From the NCBI RefSeq assembly GCF_019968605.1, contig NZ_CP082966.1, positions 855,001 through 919,000 of the forward strand: a stretch of 64,000 bases of DNA. The letters run 5' to 3'. The DNA is from Polaribacter litorisediminis (GTDB lineage Bacteria; Bacteroidota; Bacteroidia; Flavobacteriales; Flavobacteriaceae). A model generated the notes under the pieces. It was given only the letters and a program-made list of their open reading frames with translations. It ran no database searches and had not been told where the DNA came from. Positions 6,517 through 14,401 of this stretch are shown in pieces. A program made the position numbers and the translations under genes. The stretch's first letter is position 1. Each line of letters begins with the position of its first letter.

Positions 6517-9432
6517 ATGTCTGTAGGCAAAACAATGAGGCTTAATAAAGTATTAAGAGAGTTAAACATTTCTCTAGATAGAGCAGTAGAATATTTAGCA
6601 AAGAAAGGTCATGAAATAGAGGCAAGACCAACCACTAAAATTTCTGGTGATATCTATCAAGTTTTACAAGATGGCTTTGAAACAGATGCAAACAAGAAAG
6701 CTGCATCTAAAGAAGTTGGCGAAGAGAAACGAAAAGAGAAAGAAGCGATTCGTTTAGAAATTGAAGCTAAATTAGAGAAGAAAAGAGCGGAAGAAGAAGG
6801 TAAGAAAGAAGAAGTTCTTAAGGCTAAGGCAGATAAGTTAGAGTTTAAAACTGTTGGCAAAATAGATATTGACAACATTGGTAAAAAACCTGTTGATGTT
6901 GTAAAGGAAGTTAAAGAAGAACCAAAGCAAGAAGTTCAAGAGGTTTCAAAAGGATCTAAAGAAGTTGTTGTCGATGTACCTAAAGTTGAGGAAACTATAA
7001 AGGTTGAAGAGGCAAAAACGGAAGAAACTCCTAAAGTTGTAGAAACTAAAGTTTCCGAAACTAAGGTTGCCCAAGCAACTGCTCCAGTAGTGGAGGCTCC
7101 AAAAGTTAAAAAGACATTTTCAGAAATTGAAAAAGTAGCTTCTAGAGCAGTTTCCAAATCAGACTCTAAAAAGGATGATAAAAAAGTAGAAGCGAAATCA
7201 GAAGAGGTTACTGCAGAAAATGCAGAAGCGATTAAAACGCAATACAAAAAGCTAGAGGGCCCTAATTTTACTGGTAAAAAAATTGATTTAAAACAATTTG
7301 AAAGACCTAAAAAGAAAAAACCAGAAGTTAAAAAGACTACAAGCTCAGATGCTAAAAAGAAACGCAAGCGTATTAGTAAGCCTGGAGCAACTGGCGGAGT
7401 AGGAAGACCAACAGGAAATAGAGCTGCAGGAACAAGAAGCCCTGGAACAAGAACTCCAGGAACAAGAAGTCCTGGTTTTAGAGGAGCAAGAGGAAATACT
7501 AGAACTTCTCCAGTAAAAAAAGAAGAACCAACAGAAGCAGAAATCCAAAAACAAGTAAGAGAAACTCTTGAAAAACTTCAAGGAAAATCTTCTAGAGGAA
7601 AAGGTGCAAAATATCGTAGAAATAAAAGAGATGCTCGTAAGGAGCAAACAGAAGCAGAACAAGAAGCACAAGCATTAGATAGCAAAATTTTAAAGGTAAC
7701 TGAATTTGTTACTGTAAGTGAAGTTGCTACGATGATGGATGTTCCTGTAACAAATATTATTTCGGCATGTATGTCATTAGGAATGATGGTTACCATGAAT
7801 CAGCGTTTAGATGCTGAAACATTAGTTATTGTTGCCGAAGAATTTAATCATAAGGTAGAGTTTGTAGGTGCTGAGGTAGAAGAATCTATTGAAGAAGTTG
7901 AAGACAAACCAGAAGATTTAATTGTACGAGCGCCAATTATTACAGTAATGGGGCACGTAGATCATGGAAAAACTTCTCTTTTAGATTATATTAGAAAAGC
8001 AAATGTTATTGAAGGTGAAAGTGGAGGTATTACGCAACATATTGGAGCATATTCAGTAAAAGTTGGCGATCAAAAAATAGCATTTTTAGATACACCAGGT
8101 CACGAGGCTTTTACAGCGATGAGAGCTCGTGGGGCACAAGTAACAGATTTGGTAATTATTGTAGTTGCAGCAGATGATGATGTAATGCCACAAACAAAAG
8201 AGGCAATTTCTCATGCGCAGGCTGCGGGAGTTCCGATCATATTTGCAATTAATAAGATCGATAAACCAAATGCCAATCCAGATAATGTAAAAACACAATT
8301 ATCTCAAATGAATTTGTTGATTGAAGAATGGGGTGGAAATATTCAATCTCAAGATATTTCGGCAAAAACAGGAGAAGGTGTTCCTGAGTTGCTAGAAAAA
8401 GTACTGTTAGAAGCAGAAGTTTTAGAATTAAAAGCAAACCCTAACAAAAATGCAGTGGGTGCTGTTGTAGAAGCTTTACTGGATAAAGGAAGAGGATATG
8501 TTTCTACAATATTAGTACAAGCAGGAACTTTAAAAATTGGAGATTACTTGTTAGCAGGTAAACACAGTGGTAAAGTAAGAGCGATGTTTGATGATCAAGG
8601 ACATAACTTAAAAGAAGCCGGACCATCAACTCCGGTATCTATTTTAGGTTTAGATGGTGCTCCGCAAGCAGGAGACAAGTTTAATGTTTTTGATGATGAA
8701 AGAGAAGCAAAACAAATTGCATCTAAACGTTCTCAATTACAACGTGAGCAATCTGTAAGAACTCAAAAAACATTAACACTTGCAGAAATCGGAAGACGTA
8801 TTGCACTTGGAGATTTCAAAGAGTTAAATATTATTTTAAAAGGAGATGTAGATGGTTCTGTAGAGGCATTAACAAATTCTTTCCAGAAATTATCAACAGA
8901 AGAAATTCAAGTAAATATTTTACATAAAGGTGTTGGAGCTATTACAGAAAGTGATGTCTTACTAGCAACAGCTTCAGATGCAATTATTGTTGGGTTTAAT
9001 GTTCGTCCGCAAGGAAATGCTAGAACAATAGCAGACAAAGAAGAAGTTGATATTAGAACATATTCTATTATTTATGATGCAATTAATGACTTGAAAGACG
9101 CCATGGAAGGAATGCTATCTCCTGAAATGAAAGAAGAAGTTACCGGTAATGTAGAGATTAGAGAAGTGTATAAAATTTCTAAAGTTGGTAACATTGCAGG
9201 TTGTATGGTCATGTCTGGTAAAATATTTAGAGATTCTAAAATTAGAATTATTAGAGACGGAATTGTAGTTCATGACGGAGTTTTAACCTCATTAAAACGA
9301 TTTAAAGATGATGTTAAAGAAGTTGCAAAAGGATATGATTGTGGACTTCAACTTAAGAATTACAATGACATTGAAGAAGGTGATGTTATTGAGGCGTATA
9401 AAGAAGTGGCAGTTAAAAAGAGGTTAAAGTAA
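6517..9432 (+). CDS. infB: Translation initiation factor IF-2
   Basis: GTPase that brings initiator tRNA to the ribosome. Of 971 residues, about the first 390 are a charged low-complexity extension rich in K, E, V and A, with a short repeat region (TRSPGTRTPGTRSPG near 306-322) that follows a basic patch. A conserved IF2-N subdomain sits at the very N-terminus (LNKVLRELNISLDRAVEYLA). The G domain begins GHVDHGKTSLL at residue 479, with DTPGHEAF and NKIDKP following; domains II to IV fill the rest. It is last in the operon, and a perfect palindromic terminator follows at 9453-9488. Confidence 0.98.
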   Translation: MSVGKTMRLNKVLRELNISLDRAVEYLAKKGHEIEARPTTKISGDIYQVLQDGFETDANKKAASKEVGEEKRKEKEAIRLEIEAKLEKKRAEEEGKKEEVLKAKADKLEFKTVGKIDIDNIGKKPVDVVKEVKEEPKQEVQEVSKGSKEVVVDVPKVEETIKVEEAKTEETPKVVETKVSETKVAQATAPVVEAPKVKKTFSEIEKVASRAVSKSDSKKDDKKVEAKSEEVTAENAEAIKTQYKKLEGPNFTGKKIDLKQFERPKKKKPEVKKTTSSDAKKKRKRISKPGATGGVGRPTGNRAAGTRSPGTRTPGTRSPGFRGARGNTRTSPVKKEEPTEAEIQKQVRETLEKLQGKSSRGKGAKYRRNKRDARKEQTEAEQEAQALDSKILKVTEFVTVSEVATMMDVPVTNIISACMSLGMMVTMNQRLDAETLVIVAEEFNHKVEFVGAEVEESIEEVEDKPEDLIVRAPIITVMGHVDHGKTSLLDYIRKANVIEGESGGITQHIGAYSVKVGDQKIAFLDTPGHEAFTAMRARGAQVTDLVIIVVAADDDVMPQTKEAISHAQAAGVPIIFAINKIDKPNANPDNVKTQLSQMNLLIEEWGGNIQSQDISAKTGEGVPELLEKVLLEAEVLELKANPNKNAVGAVVEALLDKGRGYVSTILVQAGTLKIGDYLLAGKHSGKVRAMFDDQGHNLKEAGPSTPVSILGLDGAPQAGDKFNVFDDEREAKQIASKRSQLQREQSVRTQKTLTLAEIGRRIALGDFKELNIILKGDVDGSVEALTNSFQKLSTEEIQVNILHKGVGAITESDVLLATASDAIIVGFNVRPQGNARTIADKEEVDIRTYSIIYDAINDLKDAMEGMLSPEMKEEVTGNVEIREVYKISKVGNIAGCMVMSGKIFRDSKIRIIRDGIVVHDGVLTSLKRFKDDVKEVAKGYDCGLQLKNYNDIEEGDVIEAYKEVAVKKRLK

Positions 9433-9452
9433 AATTTAATTTTAGAAGCATA

Positions 9453-9488
9453 AAAAACTCCAAAACAATATATTGTTTTGGAGTTTTT
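9453..9488. terminator. Perfect palindromic bidirectional terminator
   Basis: Arms of 18 bases (9453-9470 and 9471-9488) are exact inverse complements with no spacer, built around ACTCCAAAACAATA and ending in a T-tract on either strand. It separates infB (+) from the convergent ABC exporter operon (-). Confidence 0.85.
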
Positions 9489-9621
9489 ATGTTTAGAAGT
9501 TAGCGCTATTTCAATGTAATTCCAAATTTGTTACTATAACATAACTTTCTCCTCTACTTTCAGTACTGTAAATTACAAAAGATCTCAAACGGTTTTAATT
9601 TTAAGAATTCAATTTAATCAA

Positions 9622-9696
9622 TTAATTTTTTATTGCGGAAAGTATTGACAATCCGCCAAAATATCCTCCTGTTTTATGTTTAGAATTACCTTTCAT
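9622..9696 (-). CDS. Candidate 24-residue glycine-rich peptide behind an ABC exporter
   Basis: An ATG five bases after the permease stop opens a frame reading MKGNSKHKTGGYFGGLSILS then AIKN, stop at 9622-9624. Five of 24 residues are glycine, in two GG pairs, and the codons raise local GC in an otherwise AT-rich gap. This is not expected of random sequence here. A purine-rich AAGAGAT lies 13 bases before the ATG, so translation could be coupled to the permease. The downstream terminator at 9453-9488 would include it in the exporter transcript. It could be an exported peptide, a small membrane-active regulator, or chance; there is no homologue I recognise. Confidence 0.35.
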   Translation of the reverse strand: MKGNSKHKTGGYFGGLSILSAIKN

Positions 9697-9701
9697 ACAG
9701 A

Positions 9702-10547
9702 TTATAAATCTCTTTTCAATAACAATCTGTAAGACAGGTAGATAAATATAAAAGTCCAAAAACAAACTATTAAAATTGTTGTAAAATCGACAGCATAACT
9801 TTTTGTAAATATTTCACCCATTGTGTTGGCTGCAGATCTAACTGCACCTAGTCTAGAAATTGGTTCTTTAATTAAATTAGCCATCGCTTCTAAAGGTAAA
9901 AATTGCATGATGGAATCAACAGTTTCGCTTGTTTTTTCTGAATTTTGAAAATTCCAATATAAGAAACCTTTAAAGATACTTTCTAAAATCAACCAGACCA
10001 ACATAGCACCGATTGCAAAAGCAGAACGCTTTACAAGAATTCCTAAAAATAAGCCAAAAGAAAAGAAACCAACTAATTTTATGAAGAATGCTAATAAATA
10101 TTCTAAATCAGAAACTATGATTGCAAATTCATTATAATCAGAATAGACCAAACCTAAAACCAAAGAAACTATAAATACAAAAATGGTTGAAATAAAGGCA
10201 AAAGCGATTACTGTATAAAACTTAGAGAGTATAAATTCTTTTTTACTTAAACCATCAATTAAATTTTGTTTTAAAGTTTTGTAACTATATTCGTTAGACA
10301 TCATAGAAACAATAACGAGCAATAAAAAGAATTTTAAAATGGAAGCTACATAGGTGTTAAAATGCCATATATAAGGAAAATTAAAGATTCCTGCATCTGC
10401 TAAATGTAGTTTAAAATCGCCAAATTCGAATTTTATAGAGGCTATTAGGGCGATGGAAGTGAGCAGGCCAAAATAGATAATAGTGAGTACTTTACTCGCT
10501 TTATTATATTTTAATTTATGAAATTCTATAGTAAGTAGTCTTAACAT
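9702..10547 (-). CDS. ABC-2 type transporter permease
   Basis: Membrane half of an ABC-2 exporter; 281 residues with about six hydrophobic helices and a long extracytoplasmic loop between the last two (WNFQNSEKTSETVDSIMQFL and on). The opening MLRLLTIEFHKLKYNKAS is a typical amphipathic cytoplasmic start of the BcrB/NatB-like group. The ATPase gene precedes it with a 19-base gap, so the two form one unit. The substrate is not evident; relatives move antibiotics, lipids or sodium. A possible 24-residue peptide gene starts five bases after its stop. Confidence 0.85.
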   Translation of the reverse strand: MLRLLTIEFHKLKYNKASKVLTIIYFGLLTSIALIASIKFEFGDFKLHLADAGIFNFPYIWHFNTYVASILKFFLLLVIVSMMSNEYSYKTLKQNLIDGLSKKEFILSKFYTVIAFAFISTIFVFIVSLVLGLVYSDYNEFAIIVSDLEYLLAFFIKLVGFFSFGLFLGILVKRSAFAIGAMLVWLILESIFKGFLYWNFQNSEKTSETVDSIMQFLPLEAMANLIKEPISRLGAVRSAANTMGEIFTKSYAVDFTTILIVCFWTFIFIYLSYRLLLKRDL

Positions 10548-10566
10548 AACTTGCGGGTTTCGTTGA

Positions 10567-11466
10567 TTATTTATTGTTGGTTAAATCTAAAAATTGTTGT
10601 TCTAAGCTAGGTTTACGTTTTATTAAATGTGATAAAACAATGCCATTTTCAAACAAATAAGTATTTATTTCTGTGGATGAAATTTCACGATTTAAAGTTG
10701 TAATAATAGTTTCATGATCTTTTGTGATTTTACCAATTGCAGGATGGTTTTCAAGAAGGGTAATCAACTCTTTTTCTTGTTTCTCTACTTTTAATTCTAA
10801 TAAACCGTTAGAAGCCGTCATTTCATCTACGCGACCAGCATATAATTTAATTCCTTTTCTGATGACTACAACATGAGAGCACACTTTTTCAACTTCATCT
10901 AAAAGGTGAGAAGCTAATAAGATTGTTGTACCACTTTTAGCAATTTTTATAATGATTTGTCTTATTTCATGAATTCCTTGCGGATCTAAACCATTGGTGG
11001 GTTCATCTAAAATTAAAATTTCAGGGTCATTTAATAGTGCAGATGCAATAGCCAAACGTTGTTTCATTCCTAAAGAAAAAGTGCTGAACTTGCTATCTTT
11101 TCTATCAAATAGATTTACAGTTGCTAGTTTTTCATCAATTTTTTCTGTGGATATTTCCTTTATTTTACAAATTAAAGCTAAATTTTGCGAAGCAGTCATG
11201 TAAGGATAAAAGTTGGGGCGCTCTATAATAGCACCAACTTTCTTTAAAGCTTCATGTGTAGATAGGTTGCCATTAAACCAATAGAACTCACCTGAAGTTC
11301 TATTTACAACATTTAAAATAATACCTAAAGTAGTCGATTTTCCAGAGCCATTTGGACCTAAAATTCCATAAACATTTCCTTTTTGAATATCAAAAGAAAG
11401 ATTATTTACAGCATGGACAGCTCCGTATTTTTTATCGAGATTTTTAAGAGATAAGATAGTTTCCAA
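10567..11466 (-). CDS. ABC transporter ATP-binding protein (ABC-2 exporter)
   Basis: Nucleotide-binding subunit that powers the permease at 9702-10547. Walker A GPNGSGKS is at residues 37-44, the signature FSLGMKQ at 130-136 and Walker B LILDEP at 151-156, followed by the H-loop in LLASHLLDEVEKVC. About 80 extra C-terminal residues after residue 220 form the accessory domain common in BcrA/CcmA-like proteins. Length 299 is normal. The signature lacks the second glycine of the usual LSGGQ but SxGM is common in this group, so it should be active. Confidence 0.92.
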   Translation of the reverse strand: METILSLKNLDKKYGAVHAVNNLSFDIQKGNVYGILGPNGSGKSTTLGIILNVVNRTSGEFYWFNGNLSTHEALKKVGAIIERPNFYPYMTASQNLALICKIKEISTEKIDEKLATVNLFDRKDSKFSTFSLGMKQRLAIASALLNDPEILILDEPTNGLDPQGIHEIRQIIIKIAKSGTTILLASHLLDEVEKVCSHVVVIRKGIKLYAGRVDEMTASNGLLELKVEKQEKELITLLENHPAIGKITKDHETIITTLNREISSTEINTYLFENGIVLSHLIKRKPSLEQQFLDLTNNK

Positions 11467-11579
11467 AGAAATTGATTTAGTCGGTTATAATAAATAAGAC
11501 GTCTAAAATACAATTTTGTTACTTAAAATTTTTCATTTAATAGAGAAGCAGTGAAATAAAACAAGTTTAAGCAATTCAA

Positions 11580-12080
11580 TTAATATTCATTGTAATTAAA
11601 ATCATCAAAATGACCAAATTCGTCATCAATATCACCTTCATCACCGAAATCATCATTTAACTCGTCGGCAACGAATTCTTTTTCAGGTGCTTCGGCAGGA
11701 ATATCTCCAACAACTAAAATGGTTTGTGGTAAATCGTCTCTTTTTTCTGGTAATATTTCTATCACATCTACATAAAAAGTCCACATTTTTAAAAAATCAT
11801 ATACGTAAATAAGTTTATTGTTTATTTCAGGTAGTGTATCTGCTAGCATGCAAGACTGCATAGAAATGTCCTCACCAGCTTCAGCCATGTTAAACAAAGG
11901 TATTTCTTCACCTTGATTCCATTCATCATCTGTTCTATAAAAAGAAGCCATTTCTTGCCCTTCAAAACCAAATGAAGATGCAATTGCCACATGTAAACTT
12001 TCTAAATTAATATGATCATCAACTAAAACAGTTCTAATTACATCTTCTTTAGAATCTAAAATAACGCGTATTTTGTACAT
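11580..12080 (-). CDS. Plasmid pRiA4b ORF3-like protein
   Basis: A 166-residue protein of the PRiA4_ORF3 family: it starts MYKIRVILDSKEDVIRTVLV and has LESLHVAIASSFGFEGQEMA and the acidic YRTDDEWNQGEEIPL segment. Members occur as passengers of some transposons and on chromosomes, and no biochemical role is established. The C-terminal 30 residues are almost entirely acidic and aromatic (DDFGDEGDIDDEFGHFDDF). The start is taken at the ATG at 12080, since the frame upstream lacks family similarity. No transposase is nearby, so it seems to be a stable chromosomal gene. Confidence 0.8.
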   Translation of the reverse strand: MYKIRVILDSKEDVIRTVLVDDHINLESLHVAIASSFGFEGQEMASFYRTDDEWNQGEEIPLFNMAEAGEDISMQSCMLADTLPEINNKLIYVYDFLKMWTFYVDVIEILPEKRDDLPQTILVVGDIPAEAPEKEFVADELNDDFGDEGDIDDEFGHFDDFNYNEY

Positions 12081-12151
12081 AAAATCATTAGATTTAAGAT
12101 GACAAAAATACAATAAATTATGCGTATTTTTACCCTTTAAACGTTACTTTG

Positions 12152-12568
12152 ATGGATAAACAAAAAACCCTAATTGCCTTAAATAGTTTAAATAAAAATA
12201 CACTCATGGAAACTTTAGAGATAGAGTTTGTTGATGTAGGTGAAAATTTTGTAACTGCAAAAATGCCAGTAAACTCAAAGGTTTATCAACCTTACGGAAT
12301 TTTACATGGAGGCGCAACGGCTGCTTTAGCAGAAACTGTTGGTAGCTGTGCATCTGCTCTTTTTGTAGATACAAAAACAAAAATTATTAAAGGAATTGAG
12401 TTGAGCATTAATCATTTAAAAAGTAAAAAAGAGGGGATTGTTTTCGGAATTGCGAAACCAATTCATAAAGGAAGAACAACACATTTATGGGAAATTAGAA
12501 TTGTGGATGAAGATGATCAACTAATTTCCATTTGTAAATTGACGAATATCGTTTTAGACAAAAAATAG
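12152..12568 (+). CDS. PaaI-type hotdog thioesterase, likely DHNA-CoA hydrolase
   Basis: A 138-residue single hotdog-fold enzyme. The central helix motif GILHGGATAALAETVGSCAS is diagnostic of PaaI/YdiI thioesterases, with the catalytic glutamate in ALAE. The gene ends one base before an isochorismate synthase gene, so its likely role is removing CoA from 1,4-dihydroxy-2-naphthoyl-CoA in menaquinone synthesis; this is inferred from the neighbour. ATG 12152 is chosen over the overlapping TTG at 12149. A TTACTTTG element touches the ATG and looks like a -7 box. Confidence 0.85.
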   Translation: MDKQKTLIALNSLNKNTLMETLEIEFVDVGENFVTAKMPVNSKVYQPYGILHGGATAALAETVGSCASALFVDTKTKIIKGIELSINHLKSKKEGIVFGIAKPIHKGRTTHLWEIRIVDEDDQLISICKLTNIVLDKK

Positions 12569-12569
12569 A

Positions 12570-13652
12570 TTGAAAATTTTTAATAAAATAACAACACATT
12601 ATCATAAAGAATTACCTTTTGTAGTGTATCGAAAACCGAATAAAAACACGATTAATGGTTTTTTTATGCAGGATGATGAACTTTTTTTTATTGATGATTT
12701 CTCTGAATCAGGGTTTGTTTTTGCGCCGTTTGATGCCAATGAAAAAGCAATTTTATTTCCTTTAAAAAAGGCAGCATTTATAGCGGAACCAATTGCTCTA
12801 CAATCCATTATTTCTAATAAAAAGAAATTTTTAGTGGATGAAGTTTCAAAAGATTATCATATTCAATTAGTGAAAAAAGTAATCGATGAGATCAATACAA
12901 CCGATTTAAAAAAGGTAGTGATTTCTAGAAAAGAAGAAATTCATATTTCTGATTTTAATATTTTGGAAGTGTATCAAAAATTATTAGAAAATTATAAAAA
13001 TGCTTTTGTATATGCCTGGTTTCATCCAAAAGTTGGTCTATGGTTGGGCGCAACACCAGAAACACTTTTACATATAGAGAATTCCGTTTTTAAAACAATG
13101 TCTTTGGCAGGAACACAAGTGTATCAGGGAGACTCTGAATTAAAATCTTCACAAATAAAAAATGTGGTTTGGAAAAATAAGGAGCTAGATGAACAGCAGT
13201 TGGTTACCGATTTTATAAAAGAGCAGGTAAAAGATATTTCTACAAATTTAAAAATAGACAAAACGAAAACCGTACAAGCCGGTAATTTGTTGCACTTAAA
13301 AACATTAGTCAGGGGGAGTTTAGATAAAAAATCAACCTTAAAAGAATTAATTAGGGCTCTGCATCCAACACCAGCAGTTTGTGGTTTGCCAAGAAATAAC
13401 GCTAAAAAATTCATTTTAGAAAACGAAAATTACAATCGCAGTTTTTATACAGGCTTTTTGGGGGAAGTACAGATGTATCATCAAAATATACAGCTTAAAA
13501 ACTCTTCGCTATTTGTGAATTTACGCTGTATGGAAATTCAAAATAATAGAGCTTTTGTGTATGTTGGTGGCGGAATTACAAAAGATAGTGATGCTGCGAG
13601 AGAGTGGGAGGAAACTGTTTCTAAAAGTAAAATAATGAAAAAAGTTTTATAA
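12570..13652 (+). CDS. menF: Isochorismate synthase (chorismate-binding enzyme)
   Basis: Converts chorismate to isochorismate, the entry to menaquinone synthesis. The 360-residue product has the chorismate-binding domain in its C-terminal two thirds: KKVVISRKEEI, LGATPETLL, MSLAGTQ, DEQQLVTDFI, HPTPAVCGLPR, NRSFYTGFLGEV and YVGGGITKDSDAAREWEET. It uses a TTG start directly after the thioesterase stop, so the pair is probably co-translated. A siderophore-type EntC role is possible, but the thioesterase partner and lack of other siderophore genes favour MenF. The usual partner menD is not in the window. Confidence 0.9.
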   Translation: MKIFNKITTHYHKELPFVVYRKPNKNTINGFFMQDDELFFIDDFSESGFVFAPFDANEKAILFPLKKAAFIAEPIALQSIISNKKKFLVDEVSKDYHIQLVKKVIDEINTTDLKKVVISRKEEIHISDFNILEVYQKLLENYKNAFVYAWFHPKVGLWLGATPETLLHIENSVFKTMSLAGTQVYQGDSELKSSQIKNVVWKNKELDEQQLVTDFIKEQVKDISTNLKIDKTKTVQAGNLLHLKTLVRGSLDKKSTLKELIRALHPTPAVCGLPRNNAKKFILENENYNRSFYTGFLGEVQMYHQNIQLKNSSLFVNLRCMEIQNNRAFVYVGGGITKDSDAAREWEETVSKSKIMKKVL

Positions 13653-13969
13653 TACCATTTTAGACAAATAATGCCGCAATAAATCGTTTCTTTTCCGCTT
13701 ACTTTTTATTGAAAAAAATGACCTTAACGAAAACTGTGCTAATTATTTTTTAATTTTAATGAATCAAAAAATAATTCAATTTATTTACATGGCATCATAA
13801 ACCTAAATTTGTGTAAAATATAAAAACCGTAAACAGAAGTTTACGGTTTTCAAGTAAATGTAAATTGAATTAATCGCATTTAAAAAGTCTTTTATCTGCA
13901 TCCAAACTAGTCATAAAAGATTTTTTCATTGCGCAAACAAGCAACTAATGAGAAAATATTCTTAGGCTT
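13653..13969. other. Intergenic region, 317 bases, with one terminator
   Basis: Convergent gap between menF and the PUR-family gene. It holds the hairpin at 13823-13850 and a TAAATTTG (13804-13811) that looks like a -7 element but has no -33 partner. No coding sequence is supported. Confidence 0.7.
13823..13850. terminator. Bidirectional terminator hairpin
   Basis: AAAACCGTAAAC (13823-13834) pairs with GTTTACGGTTTT (13839-13850) around AGAA. A- and T-runs on the two sides let it serve menF (+) and the PUR-family gene (-). Confidence 0.8.
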
Positions 13970-14329
13970 TTAAATGTCGTCAAAAGAAACATCAGTAAAA
14001 CTTTGTGCCGACTTTATTTCTCCAGAGTTTTCTTCTTTTTTAAAATCTTTTTGATGACGTTCGCTAATTACTTCGTCTCCTTTTTCAGTAACTATATAAT
14101 CCGTAGCTTTTTGCAACATTTCATGAAAATCTGCAAAATCTTCCTTGTATAAATATATCTTGTGTTTTTGATAATGGAATGTGCCATCATCATGTGTAAA
14201 CTTTTTACTTTCTGTAACCGTTAAATAGTAATCATCTGCTTTTGTAGCTCTTACATCAAAAAAATAAGTTCTTCTTCCTGCTCTTAATACTTGTGAAAAA
14301 ATTTCTTCTTGTTCAATTCTCTCTGCCAT
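13970..14329 (-). CDS. PUR-alpha-like nucleic-acid-binding protein (DUF3276)
   Basis: A 119-residue protein of the DUF3276/PUR family, which is widespread in Bacteroidota and spirochaetes. It has the single PUR repeat FSQVLRAGRRTYFFDVRATK followed by DYYLTVTESKK and YLYKEDFADFHEMLQKATDY. Structural work on a spirochaete relative shows a dimer binding single-stranded nucleic acid; the cellular role here is unknown. The C-terminal 30 residues are charged and probably disordered. It lies 72 bases downstream of the ABC exporter gene on the same strand and may be co-transcribed. Confidence 0.88.
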   Translation of the reverse strand: MAERIEQEEIFSQVLRAGRRTYFFDVRATKADDYYLTVTESKKFTHDDGTFHYQKHKIYLYKEDFADFHEMLQKATDYIVTEKGDEVISERHQKDFKKEENSGEIKSAQSFTDVSFDDI

Positions 14330-14401
14330 AATCTTTTTGAATAATTGTTTATTTTTATACTTACAAATCTAATAAAATATTTTATGTAGCAACGATAAAG
14401 A

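Noticed and set aside
13870..13929. 19-codon frame MKKSFMTSLDADKRLFKCD on the minus strand after the PUR-family gene
   Set aside because: Short, no ribosome-binding site or coupling to the gene before it; likely chance in AT-rich DNA.
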